43,267 nt of DNA from CAZTXD01 sp964617995 (GTDB lineage Bacteria; Actinomycetota; Acidimicrobiia; Spongiisociales; ZC4RG35), in the NCBI GenBank assembly GCA_964617995.1, contig CAZTXD010000014.1, forward strand, positions 1 through 43,267, read 5' to 3'. The position numbers and the translations under genes are program-made. Under the pieces are notes generated by a model that had not been told where the DNA came from, ran no database searches, and saw only the letters and a program-made list of their open reading frames with translations. The stretch's first letter is position 1, and each line of letters begins with the position of its first letter. This document shows positions 22,547-30,280 of this stretch, in pieces.

Positions 22547-24280
22547 TCAGAGGTCGATGGGATCGACGTCTATCCGCACGGTCGCCCCGGAGTCACGCCA
22601 TCGCTGTACCAGGGGCCGCAGCGCCGTTTTGAACCTGCCGAGCTCTGATCCCTGGACGAGCCAGCGCCGGGTACCCCGGGTGGAGGCCGGGCCCATGACG
22701 GTCGTGTCGCCGGAGACTTCCCGGATGTGGGAGTCGACCTCCTCGTCGGCCCCGCGGGTCTCGATGACGATCAGGTCCTGGGCCGGGGGGTAGCCCATCT
22801 TCTCCCGCTCGCTCAGCTCGGTTTGGAGGAACTCGAGTGGGTCGCCGCGCCGGAGGGCGGCCACGAGAGGTTGCTCGGGCAGGGATGTCTGGAGGATCAG
22901 GCGATGGCCGCGGCCGCGTCTCACCCGTCCGGCCACCCGCGCCAGCACCCGAAGCGCCTCCTCGGCCGCCCGGAAATGGCTGCCGAGTGCCAGGCCGTCC
23001 ACGTCGACCGCCACGGCTAGGTCGACTCCTCCCAACGACGCCAGGTCGGCTTCGGTACCCACTGTCACGTCTGCCTCCTCCCCCGCAGGGGCGACGCGGT
23101 CCCCCAGGAGTCCTCTCAGCTCATGGAGGACCCGGCCTGCTCCCGCCCCCAGGGGCTCGAACGTGGAGCCGCCGCAGCCCGGGCAGGGGCGGGACGGGGC
23201 TCCGCACCGGGGGCATGCCTCGCCCGGCTCGGGGCGAGAGCCGCACGTGGCGCAGCGTCGCAGTTCCCGACAGGAGCCGCACCGGTAGGCAGGGGCGTAT
23301 CCACGACGGTGGGTGAACACGAAGACCCGCCCGCCCTGGCGGAGCATCGCCGCGATGGCTGCTCGTGCCCTGGCGCTGAGGAGGCCGCTTCCCGGCGGCT
23401 CCTCGTTGCGATCCACCACCTCCACGAGGGGCCAGGCCCGGTTCGCGGTCCGGACGATCTCGACGCCCGACGCCATCAGGTCGAGCGAAGGGGTCGGACC
23501 CACGTACACCTGGGCGAACCCCTCCAGGCGGGCACGGGTCATCATCAGCCGGCGAACCGAGACGGTGGGGGTCTGTCGATCCTTCATGGCTCTCCGTCCC
23601 TCCTCCAACACCGCGGCGGCGGCAAGACCGGCGATCCTCCACGCCGCCAGGCGGGGGGTGCCCACGATGAGTTGCCCGGAGACGGAGGCAGCCCGCGACC
23701 AGGCGGCGGTGAGGGTGGCGTCATCGTGGTCCCCGCTCACGGTCAGCACGCTGTCGCCCAGGACCTCCCGGGCGCTCCGTGTGACCATGGCGGTCTCGGC
23801 GGCTGTGGCAGCCACCACCAGGACGGAACCGCCGCCGCTCACGAGCGGTGCCAGTGCCGTCAGCCACGACATGTCCTCCCAGGGTGACAGCAGTGCCGTG
23901 ACGGAACGCTTCTTGCCCTCCTGCACCGCCTCGACCAAGGGGTCGAGGGGATGCCGCCAGGACCCCTGGACCGTCGTTGGCGGAGATGGCACGGGCGGCT
24001 TGGAGGGGAGGTTGGGGGGTGCTGCCCGCTCCAGCATCGCCGCCACGGGGGCCACGTAGTAGCGAGCCGCCCACAGGAGGGCGTCGCGTAGCCGCTCGTC
24101 GAACACGTCGAGGTCGCCGGAGACTCCCGCAATGGGCTTGAGGCCATCGGTGGGCCGGTCGCCGATCTCGACCACGTAGCCGCGCACACGCCGTGCTCCC
24201 AGGGGGACCCGCACGATCGTGCCGACCCCGATGCGGGTGGTATGCGAGAGGGGTACCGAATACCAGAACCCGTCGTCCAC
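22547..24280 (-). CDS. priA: PriA-like primosomal protein N' lacking helicase motifs
   Basis: Replication-restart protein. From GTG 24280 it has 577 residues: an N-terminal DNA 3'-end-binding part (FWYSVPL...VRVPLGARRVRGYVVEIGD), a degenerate helicase region, and eight cysteines in the zinc-binding block (CGSCRELRRCATCG then ACPRCG and CPGCGG, about 333-372). Walker A (GKT) and DEEH motifs are absent, as known for actinobacterial PriA, so unwinding activity is unlikely. GTG 24280 has no Shine-Dalgarno, and the residues just upstream (ARVVPAVPTFAV) look homologous to the family N-terminus. A CTG at 24325, overlapping the metK stop as CTGA, may be the true start (592 residues). Confidence 0.9.
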   Translation of the reverse strand: MDDGFWYSVPLSHTTRIGVGTIVRVPLGARRVRGYVVEIGDRPTDGLKPIAGVSGDLDVFDERLRDALLWAARYYVAPVAAMLERAAPPNLPSKPPVPSPPTTVQGSWRHPLDPLVEAVQEGKKRSVTALLSPWEDMSWLTALAPLVSGGGSVLVVAATAAETAMVTRSAREVLGDSVLTVSGDHDDATLTAAWSRAASVSGQLIVGTPRLAAWRIAGLAAAAVLEEGRRAMKDRQTPTVSVRRLMMTRARLEGFAQVYVGPTPSLDLMASGVEIVRTANRAWPLVEVVDRNEEPPGSGLLSARARAAIAAMLRQGGRVFVFTHRRGYAPAYRCGSCRELRRCATCGSRPEPGEACPRCGAPSRPCPGCGGSTFEPLGAGAGRVLHELRGLLGDRVAPAGEEADVTVGTEADLASLGGVDLAVAVDVDGLALGSHFRAAEEALRVLARVAGRVRRGRGHRLILQTSLPEQPLVAALRRGDPLEFLQTELSEREKMGYPPAQDLIVIETRGADEEVDSHIREVSGDTTVMGPASTRGTRRWLVQGSELGRFKTALRPLVQRWRDSGATVRIDVDPIDL

Positions 24281-24321
24281 CGCGAAGGTGGGAACGGCCG
24301 GGACGACCCGGGCGGCGGCGG

Positions 24322-25476
24322 TCAGGGTGCCCCGGCGGCCCGGCGCAGCTCGGCGGCGGGCTCGGTGCTCTCCCAGGGGAAGCCTTCCCGCCCGAAGTGA
24401 CCGTAAGCGGTGGTGGGCCGGTAGATCGGGCGGAGGAGGTCCAGTCGCTTGATGATGGCTCCGGGCCGGAAGTCGAAGTACTCCTGGACGAGTGAGGTGA
24501 TGGCGGCCGGATCGATCCGGGCGGTACCGAAGGTCTCCACATGGACCGAGAACGGGTCGGCCCGTCCGATGGCGTAGGCGAGTTGGAGCTCGCAGCGGTT
24601 CGCCAACCCGGCCGCCACGACGTTCTTGGCTGCCCAGCGGGCGGCGTAGGCGGCAGAGCGGTCGACCTTGGAGGGGTCCTTGCCCGAGAAAGCGCCCCCT
24701 CCATGGCGGGCGTAGCCACCGTAGGTGTCGACGATGATCTTGCGTCCCGTGAGGCCCGTGTCGGCGTGGGGGCCTCCGATCTCGAACTTCCCGGTGGGAT
24801 TGAAGAAGAAAGCGGCCTCTTCGGCCAGCATCCCCTCGGGAACGGTCGGGACCACAACCTCGTTCCAGACCTCCTTCTCCATCTGCTCCTGGTCCATGTC
24901 GGCGGAATGATGCGCCGACACCAGCACCGACGTGACCTGCGCGGGCCGGTCGCCGTCGTACTCGACGGTCACCTGGGTCTTGCCGTCGGGACGCAGGTAG
25001 TCGAGTATCCCCTCCTTGCGGACGCGGGCGAGGGCCTCCGCCAGCCGGTGTGCCGTCTGGATCGGGTACGGCATCAGCTCGGGCGTCTCGTCCACTGCGT
25101 AGCCGAACATGATGCCCTGATCTCCGGCTCCCAGGGCATCGAGGTCGCCCCGATCGACACCCTGGTTGATGTCGGGTGACTGGGTGTGGGCCAGCACCAG
25201 GACGTCGATCTCGTCCGCCTTGAAGTGCGTGTCGTCCACATAGCCCAGCTCGGCGATGGTGGTACGGGCGATTGTCTCGAAGTCGGGGCTGTGCTCGCTG
25301 TTGAGCTCCCCGGCCACGATCGCCCGGTTGGTGGTCACCAGGGTCTCACACGCCACCTTCCCGTTCGGATCGTGGCGGAGGACGTCGTCGAGCACCGCGT
25401 CGCTGACGGCGTCGGCCACCTTGTCGGGGTGGCCCTCCGTCACGGATTCGGACGAGAAGTACCAGCGCTGTGACAT
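24322..25476 (-). CDS. metK: S-adenosylmethionine synthase
   Basis: Makes SAM from methionine and ATP. The 384 residues include ESVTEGHPDKVADAVSDA (about 10-27, catalytic His), GAGDQGIMFGYA (adenine-binding), the GGGAFSGKDPSKVDRS loop and the C-terminal RPTTAYGHFGRE. ATG at 25476 has only a weak GGGA next to it. A possible -10 box TAAGCT lies about 10 nt upstream on the minus strand, which would make the transcript nearly leaderless; this is speculative. The 180 bp upstream show no SAM riboswitch motif that I recognise. Confidence 0.97.
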   Translation of the reverse strand: MSQRWYFSSESVTEGHPDKVADAVSDAVLDDVLRHDPNGKVACETLVTTNRAIVAGELNSEHSPDFETIARTTIAELGYVDDTHFKADEIDVLVLAHTQSPDINQGVDRGDLDALGAGDQGIMFGYAVDETPELMPYPIQTAHRLAEALARVRKEGILDYLRPDGKTQVTVEYDGDRPAQVTSVLVSAHHSADMDQEQMEKEVWNEVVVPTVPEGMLAEEAAFFFNPTGKFEIGGPHADTGLTGRKIIVDTYGGYARHGGGAFSGKDPSKVDRSAAYAARWAAKNVVAAGLANRCELQLAYAIGRADPFSVHVETFGTARIDPAAITSLVQEYFDFRPGAIIKRLDLLRPIYRPTTAYGHFGREGFPWESTEPAAELRRAAGAP

Positions 25477-25658
25477 TCCCGGTCAGCTTAGCGAGATCCA
25501 ACGATCCGCCCGGAGCCGCGTTCGATCGATGACTGGGCTGTCACGGCGGTCGCCGGCCAAGGGAGGTCGCGAGGTCGATCATCCCGGGACCTGAGCCGGA
25601 CGTGCCTCTAGCTGCACCATGTCGATCGACATCGGCGTGACAAGGGCCGGGGGAGCGG

Positions 25659-26324
25659 CTAGTGGATCGGCCATGTCCGGGAATCGTGACTGAAATAGAC
25701 GGCCGTCGGCTGGAGCGCCTTGATCATGCGAGCCGATTCCGAAGTCGCCGCCGCCTCCTGGGCCGTCAATGGCTCGGTCGACTCCCCCGTCTCCAGCTCC
25801 TCGGCGTCGTACACCGCCTGGGCAGCAATCACCTCCAGACCCGCGGCGGCCTCGACGACCACCGACTGGTGCCCGGCCGTGTGCCCCGGTGTGGGCAGCA
25901 CGCGAAGGCCCGGGAGCATCTCTGTCTCTCCCGTGACCATCTCCCATGTGGCGCCGGGGAAGTCGACCCACTCGGGGATCGTGTAACGGGGCTGGTGGGC
26001 CGCCGCGTATTCGATTTCCTGGACGACCACCGGCACACCCGGGAAGCGGGAGTTGTTGCCACAGTGATCGAGGTGCAGATGAGAGTTGATCACCATGATC
26101 ACATCGGCAGGGTCGGCTCCGTGCTGGCGCAGCGCCCTGTCGAGAGGACGGTGAACGGGCGAGAAGCGCTCATCGACACCTTCGTGGCCCCGCCCCAATC
26201 CGGTATCGACCAGCACCGGACCCTGGGCATGGTGCACCAGGAAGGCGTAGACGGGACAGGGATCCCCGAACCTGGGGTGGTCGACGGGAAGAGTCACCTC
26301 CGTCAGGAAAAGCGGTTCGATCAT
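25659..26324 (-). CDS. Metallo-beta-lactamase-fold hydrolase, AHL-lactonase-like
   Basis: Zinc hydrolase of 221 residues, resembling N-acyl-homoserine lactonases. It has the HxHxDH motif (SHLHLDHCG: His82, His84, Asp86, His87), His148 in PTPGHTAGHQ and a C-terminal His213 in YFSHD. The metal-bridging Asp expected after the fifth strand (IDASYT in AiiA-type enzymes) aligns with Gln169 in AAQAVYDAEE, so the second metal site may differ. It sits alone between coaBC and metK, two genes usually close in actinobacteria, so it looks like an insertion. The substrate may be a lactone or another ester; it is not proven. Confidence 0.82.
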   Translation of the reverse strand: MIEPLFLTEVTLPVDHPRFGDPCPVYAFLVHHAQGPVLVDTGLGRGHEGVDERFSPVHRPLDRALRQHGADPADVIMVINSHLHLDHCGNNSRFPGVPVVVQEIEYAAAHQPRYTIPEWVDFPGATWEMVTGETEMLPGLRVLPTPGHTAGHQSVVVEAAAGLEVIAAQAVYDAEELETGESTEPLTAQEAAATSESARMIKALQPTAVYFSHDSRTWPIH

Positions 26325-26382
26325 CGGAACGCACCGAGGGACCCGGCCTTCGATCGACGGCCCCCCGGATCGTGGGCGGCCG

Positions 26383-27558
26383 TCAGCTGCGGCCGGTGCG
26401 GGCTGCGATCAGGTCCCACAAACGGGCGGCCACCTCCGGCTTGGGAAGGGTGGGCCACTCCTCGGTCGACCCGTCGGGATCGACGATGACGACGCGGTTG
26501 GTATCGGTGGCGAACCCGGACCCTTCCTCGGTTACGTTGTTGTACACGAGCAGATCGACGCCCTTGGTGCGGGCTTTGGCGACTGCTCGCTCCATCCCAC
26601 CGGTCTCTGCTGCGAACCCCACCGTGAAGGTGTCGTCGTCCCTGGCCACCACCGACGCGAGGATGTCGGGCGTTGGCTCGAGTGTTATCGAAGGGGGGCC
26701 GTCCCGCCGCGCCAGCTTCTGCCCCGAGGGGTCGACCGGGCGGAAGTCGGCCACGGCGGCTGCGAACACGGCCACGTCGGGTGTGATCTTGTCCACGACT
26801 TCCAGCATCTCCTGGGCAGAGTCGACCCGGTGCACCCTGGCTCCGGGAGGGTCGGCGATGGTGGCCGCAGTCACGAGGTCGACCTGGGCGCCCCGCCGGG
26901 CCGCCTCGGCCGCGATGGCGTGACCCATCTTCCCGGACGAGCGGTTGCCGAGATATCGAACCGGGTCGACGGCCTCGCGGGTGCCGCCGGAGGTCACGAG
27001 AACATGCACGCCGTCGAGAGGCCCGGCCATCAACCCGGCGGCGGCGTCGACGATCTCCTCCGGCTCGGCCATGCGGCCCTCTCCGATGTCGCCTCCGGCC
27101 AGCTCCCCCCGGTTGGGGCCGACCATTCGGTGCCCGTCGGCCTTCAGCAGGTCGACGTTCCGGCGGGTAGCCGGATGCTCCCACATCTCGGTGTGCATGG
27201 CCGGCGCCAGCAGGACCGGAGCCCGTGTGGCGAGCAAGGTAGCCGACAGAGCGCCGTCGGACTGGCCGTGGGCGAGCCGGGCGAGAGTAGCCGCCGTGGC
27301 GGGGGCGACGATGACGAGCTCGGCCCATCTGCCGAGCTCGGTGTGGGGGCTGACCGACTCATCCTCGAAGAGGTCCGTGACGGGTCGAGACCCGGTGACG
27401 GCTGCGAAAGACTGGGCGCCGACGAAACGGGTCGCGGCCTCAGACATGACCACCCTCACCTCGGCCCCGCGCTCGACGAGACGCCGCGCCAGGATGACGG
27501 ACTTGTAGGCGGCCACACCGCCGGAGACGCCGAGCACGACCCGGCGCCCGGAGAGCAT
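26383..27558 (-). CDS. coaBC: Phosphopantothenoylcysteine decarboxylase/synthetase
   Basis: Bifunctional coenzyme A enzyme: CoaB joins phosphopantothenate to cysteine, CoaC decarboxylates the product. The 391 residues start with the flavin-binding CoaC half (VSGGVAAYKS, about 11-20; His72; PAMHTEMW, about 119-126). The CoaB half begins near 183, with GGTREAVDPVRYLGNRSSGKMG and AAAVADFRP. The CoaC active-site loop reads LAGGDIGEGR, with Gly155 where the E. coli enzyme has its catalytic Cys, and PAMH replaces PAMN; other actinobacterial enzymes as I recall them share these changes. Its ATG overlaps the rpoZ stop (TGATG). Confidence 0.95.
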   Translation of the reverse strand: MLSGRRVVLGVSGGVAAYKSVILARRLVERGAEVRVVMSEAATRFVGAQSFAAVTGSRPVTDLFEDESVSPHTELGRWAELVIVAPATAATLARLAHGQSDGALSATLLATRAPVLLAPAMHTEMWEHPATRRNVDLLKADGHRMVGPNRGELAGGDIGEGRMAEPEEIVDAAAGLMAGPLDGVHVLVTSGGTREAVDPVRYLGNRSSGKMGHAIAAEAARRGAQVDLVTAATIADPPGARVHRVDSAQEMLEVVDKITPDVAVFAAAVADFRPVDPSGQKLARRDGPPSITLEPTPDILASVVARDDDTFTVGFAAETGGMERAVAKARTKGVDLLVYNNVTEEGSGFATDTNRVVIVDPDGSTEEWPTLPKPEVAARLWDLIAARTGRS

Positions 27559-27779
27559 CAGTCTTCTCGGTGCTCCACCGCCACCTTGCCCTCGGAGATC
27601 TCCTCCATGGCGATGGTGAGGGGCTTGCGGGACAGCGAATGGACCTGAGGCGGTACGTACTCGCCTATGCCCGCCCCCAGCTGGTGGAAGTAGCCGTTGA
27701 TCTGGCGAGCCCTACGGGCCGAGACGACGACCGACGCAAACCGGTTGCCTATCGTGTCGATGACGTTTTCGATCTTCAT
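27558..27779 (-). CDS. rpoZ: RNA polymerase omega subunit
   Basis: Small subunit that helps fold and assemble the beta-prime chain of RNA polymerase. The 73 residues include IDTIGNRFASVVVSARRARQING (about 8-30), with conserved Arg residues, and the tail KPLTIAMEEISEGKV. The N-terminus MKIENVI is as expected. Position between gmk and coaBC is the standard actinobacterial arrangement and supports the call despite the short length. Confidence 0.94.
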   Translation of the reverse strand: MKIENVIDTIGNRFASVVVSARRARQINGYFHQLGAGIGEYVPPQVHSLSRKPLTIAMEEISEGKVAVEHRED

Positions 27780-27833
27780 GTGGTCTCAAGCGTAATCCCG
27801 AGCCCGCCGAAATCCGAGATCCAGCGGGCCCGA

Positions 27834-28442
27834 TCACCGTTCGAGGAGCCCGAGCACCTCTTCCACCGCCCGGGCCACGTCGTCGTTGACGACGACGTGG
27901 TCGAAGAGAGTGGGAGCCGCCGCCAGCTCCTCCCGGGCGATCCTGAGCTTGGCGTCGATGTCTTCGGCGCTGGTGTCCGCCCTGGTTTCCAGGCGGGCCC
28001 GCAGGGAATCGAGAGATGGTGGAGCCACGAATATCATCACAGCCTCCGGCATCACCTCTCTCACCTGGCGCGCACCCTGCACCTCGATTTCGAGGAGGAC
28101 GTCGCGGCCGTCGGCCAGGGCCGCCGCCACCGCGTCCCGGGGGGTTCCGTAGTAGTGGTCGTTGAAGACCGCCCATTCCAGGAAGGCGTCCTCGTGGATG
28201 AGCCGTTGGAAGGTGTCCCGGTCCACGAACCGGTAGTGGAAGGCATCGACCTCCCCCGGACGGGCCGGGCGGGTGGTGGCCGACACCGAGAAGTGCAGAG
28301 GGCGGCGTCGGCGCAGCTCGGCGACGATGGTCGACTTCCCCACGCCGCCCGGCCCGGCGATGACGATCAGGCGACCCGATCGTCGGATGGCGCCGCCTAC
28401 GTCAGGAGAACTCGGCGAGGAGGGCGGCACGCTGCCGTTCAC
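27834..28442 (-). CDS. gmk: Guanylate kinase
   Basis: Phosphorylates GMP to GDP with ATP. It has the P-loop GPGGVGKST (about 30-38), the GMP-binding VSATTRPARPGEVDAFHY, LEWAVFNDHYYGTP, and DVLLEIEVQGARQV. The start is uncertain. GTG 28442 gives 202 residues but overlaps mihF by 41 bp; GTG 28430 is also possible. Neither has a good Shine-Dalgarno, and no ATG, GTG or TTG lies between the mihF stop and the conserved SGRLIVIAGPGG. Tight coupling to mihF is likely. Confidence 0.94.
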   Translation of the reverse strand: MNGSVPPSSPSSPDVGGAIRRSGRLIVIAGPGGVGKSTIVAELRRRRPLHFSVSATTRPARPGEVDAFHYRFVDRDTFQRLIHEDAFLEWAVFNDHYYGTPRDAVAAALADGRDVLLEIEVQGARQVREVMPEAVMIFVAPPSLDSLRARLETRADTSAEDIDAKLRIAREELAAAPTLFDHVVVNDDVARAVEEVLGLLER

Positions 28443-28713
28443 CGAGACCGCGGATCCGACGGTTGTCGGCGATCTCGTACTTTTCCATCAGCCGCTTGGC
28501 CTTGACCTTTCCGGTACCCGGCATCGCCGCCAGCAGTGATGCGACCTTGATGCCACCGATCAGTTCGTCTTCGTCGGCACGTTTCAGCAGCTCGGCGAAG
28601 GACAGCGTCCCGGTCTTGAGCAACTCCTTGGTCTCGGCGCGAACCCGCCGCGCCTCGGCTGCCCGTGCCAGGGCTGCGGCCCGTTGCTCTTGAGACAGTT
28701 CGGGTGGCTTCAT
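28402..28713 (-). CDS. mihF: Actinobacterial integration host factor (mIHF)
   Basis: Nucleoid-associated DNA-binding protein of actinobacteria with an S13-like helix-two-turn-helix. The 103 residues match mIHF: a basic helix rich in Ala and Arg (EQRAAALARAAEARRVRAETK, given here as landmark 9-29), then LIGGIKVASLLAAMPGTGKVKAKRLMEKYEIADNRRIRGLG in two parts around residues 50-90. ATG at 28713 has GGAGG 4 nt upstream; the frame is open further upstream but without similarity. It is the first gene of the mihF-gmk-rpoZ-coaBC run and diverges from the SDR gene across a 141-bp spacer that should hold both promoters. Confidence 0.93.
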   Translation of the reverse strand: MKPPELSQEQRAAALARAAEARRVRAETKELLKTGTLSFAELLKRADEDELIGGIKVASLLAAMPGTGKVKAKRLMEKYEIADNRRIRGLGERQRAALLAEFS

Positions 28714-28854
28714 CGATCCTCCAGCGCGCGGACATCGAGCAACAACCGACGAGCGACCCACGCTGCCCCTGACCTGAGGTGGCTGGTCGGGACGAGCCGT
28801 TCTCATCCGCTGAAAACTCAGATCGACTGTATCAGGTGCGGTTACGGTGAGGGC

Positions 28855-29589
28855 ATGGCCGCCTACTTCATCTCGGGCGCCAGCTCGGGCCTGGGAGCCG
28901 AGATGGCCCGCCAGCTCAGCAGGAGGGGCGAGTCGGTGGCGCTGGCCGCCCGGCGGCTGGATCGGCTGGAGGCGTTGGCAGCCGAGTTGACCGACGCGTC
29001 CGGACTCGTCACCGTCCACACTCTGGATGTCACCGACGTCGCCGCCGTCTCCCAGGTCATCGAGGAGGCCGACCTCGCCCACGGCGCGCTGGATGTTGTG
29101 GTGGTGAATGCCGGCCGTGGCGGCGGTGGGCGATTCGGGACCGGCCGTCAGGCGGAGAACCGGGCCGTCGTGGAGACGAACCTGCTCGGTGCCATGGCAC
29201 AGGTTGAGGCCGCCATGGAGATGTTCCGCCGTCGCGGGCGCGGTCATCTCGTGTTGGTGTCGTCGCTGGCAGGTCGACGGGGTCTGCCGGGTTCGGCAGC
29301 GACGTATTCAGCGGCCAAGGCGGCGCTCGCCTCCCTCGGGGAGTCGCTGCGCATCGAAACGGCCGGTAGCGGAATCGCCGTGACCACTCTCCGGCCCGGT
29401 TACATTCGGACCGAGATCAACGAGGGATCCCGCTTTCCCTTTCTGACTCCGGTCGAGAGGGGCGTGAGGGCGATGATCGGCGCCATCGACCGCAAGGCGG
29501 GCGACATCGTCGTGCCCGCCTGGCCGTGGCGCCCGGTCGGATGGCTCCTGGCGGTGGTGCCGGGGCGGCTCATCCGACGGTTTCTGTGA
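28855..29589 (+). CDS. Short-chain dehydrogenase/reductase (SDR)
   Basis: NAD(P)-dependent oxidoreductase of 244 residues with the classical SDR pattern. It has the cofactor motif GASSGLG (8-14), NAG (85-87), catalytic Ser136/137, Tyr151 and Lys155 (YSAAK), and PGYIRTE. The C-terminus (WPWRPVGWLLAVVPGRLIRRF) is hydrophobic and basic, suggesting membrane association as in some lipid-modifying SDRs. ATG at 28855 has GTGAGGG just upstream. It is the only plus-strand gene of the window and is convergent with pyrF, the two coding regions overlapping by 20 bp. Substrate unknown. Confidence 0.9.
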   Translation: MAAYFISGASSGLGAEMARQLSRRGESVALAARRLDRLEALAAELTDASGLVTVHTLDVTDVAAVSQVIEEADLAHGALDVVVVNAGRGGGGRFGTGRQAENRAVVETNLLGAMAQVEAAMEMFRRRGRGHLVLVSSLAGRRGLPGSAATYSAAKAALASLGESLRIETAGSGIAVTTLRPGYIRTEINEGSRFPFLTPVERGVRAMIGAIDRKAGDIVVPAWPWRPVGWLLAVVPGRLIRRFL

Positions 29590-30280
29590 CTTCGGTTGCC
29601 AGGGCTGCCGCCGCCGCCACGGGATCGGGGGCTCTGCTGATGGGACGGCCCACCACTATCCAATCGGCGCCCCTCTGCACGGCCTCGGAGGGGGTTGCCA
29701 CCCGTGCCTGGTCGTCGGGGGCGGAGCCGGAGGGGCGTATGCCGGGAGTGACCCGGGTCAGCTCGGGAGCGACCTGGGCCACATCTCCCAGCTCTCTCAC
29801 GGAGCAGACGACTCCTTCCACCCCGGCCTTGGAGGCGAGGCGGGCGATACGGGAGACCTGACGACCCGGCGAACCTGATATCCCCGTGTCGGCCAGGTCC
29901 GCTTCGGTGGAGCTGGTAAGCACCGTGATCGCCAGCACACCCCCGCGACGGCCGCCGGCACCGTCCGCCAGGCCCTCGGCCGCCGCTTCGAGCATGCCTA
30001 TCCCTCCCGTGCCGTGAGCCGTGACCCACCGCGCTCCCAGGGCGCCGAGATTGCGGGCTGCTCGCTTCACGGTCTGGGGGATGTCGTGGAGCTTGGCGTC
30101 GACGAAGACAGGTAGACCCAGCTCTCGAACCGCTCCGACCACGGCGGGCCCCGGTCCGGTGAGCAGCTCCAGACCCACCTTGAAGCCCCCCACATGAGGG
30201 GCGACTGCTTGGGCCAACTCGACGGCGGCGCGGGCCCCGGAGACGTCGAGCGCCACGATGATGGGATTGTGGTCCCTCAT
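29570..30280 (-). CDS. pyrF: Orotidine 5'-phosphate decarboxylase
   Basis: Last step of UMP synthesis. The 236 residues have IVALDVS (about 8-14), the catalytic Asp-x-Lys-xx-Asp of FVDAKLHDIP (Asp61, Lys63, Asp66) and the phosphate-binding VTPGIRP and WIVVGRPISRA. This is the short type 1 (E. coli/Bacillus-like) form rather than the longer mycobacterial type. ATG 30280 overlaps the pyrD stop (ATGA). The frame is open far upstream inside pyrD but without similarity. Its 3' end overlaps the convergent SDR gene by 20 bp, leaving no room for a separate terminator. Confidence 0.95.
   Translation of the reverse strand: MRDHNPIIVALDVSGARAAVELAQAVAPHVGGFKVGLELLTGPGPAVVGAVRELGLPVFVDAKLHDIPQTVKRAARNLGALGARWVTAHGTGGIGMLEAAAEGLADGAGGRRGGVLAITVLTSSTEADLADTGISGSPGRQVSRIARLASKAGVEGVVCSVRELGDVAQVAPELTRVTPGIRPSGSAPDDQARVATPSEAVQRGADWIVVGRPISRAPDPVAAAAALATEVTETVG

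Noticed and set aside
25477..25658. SAM riboswitch upstream of metK
   Set aside because: I looked for SAM-I, SAM-II and SAM-IV-like core motifs on the minus strand and recognised none.
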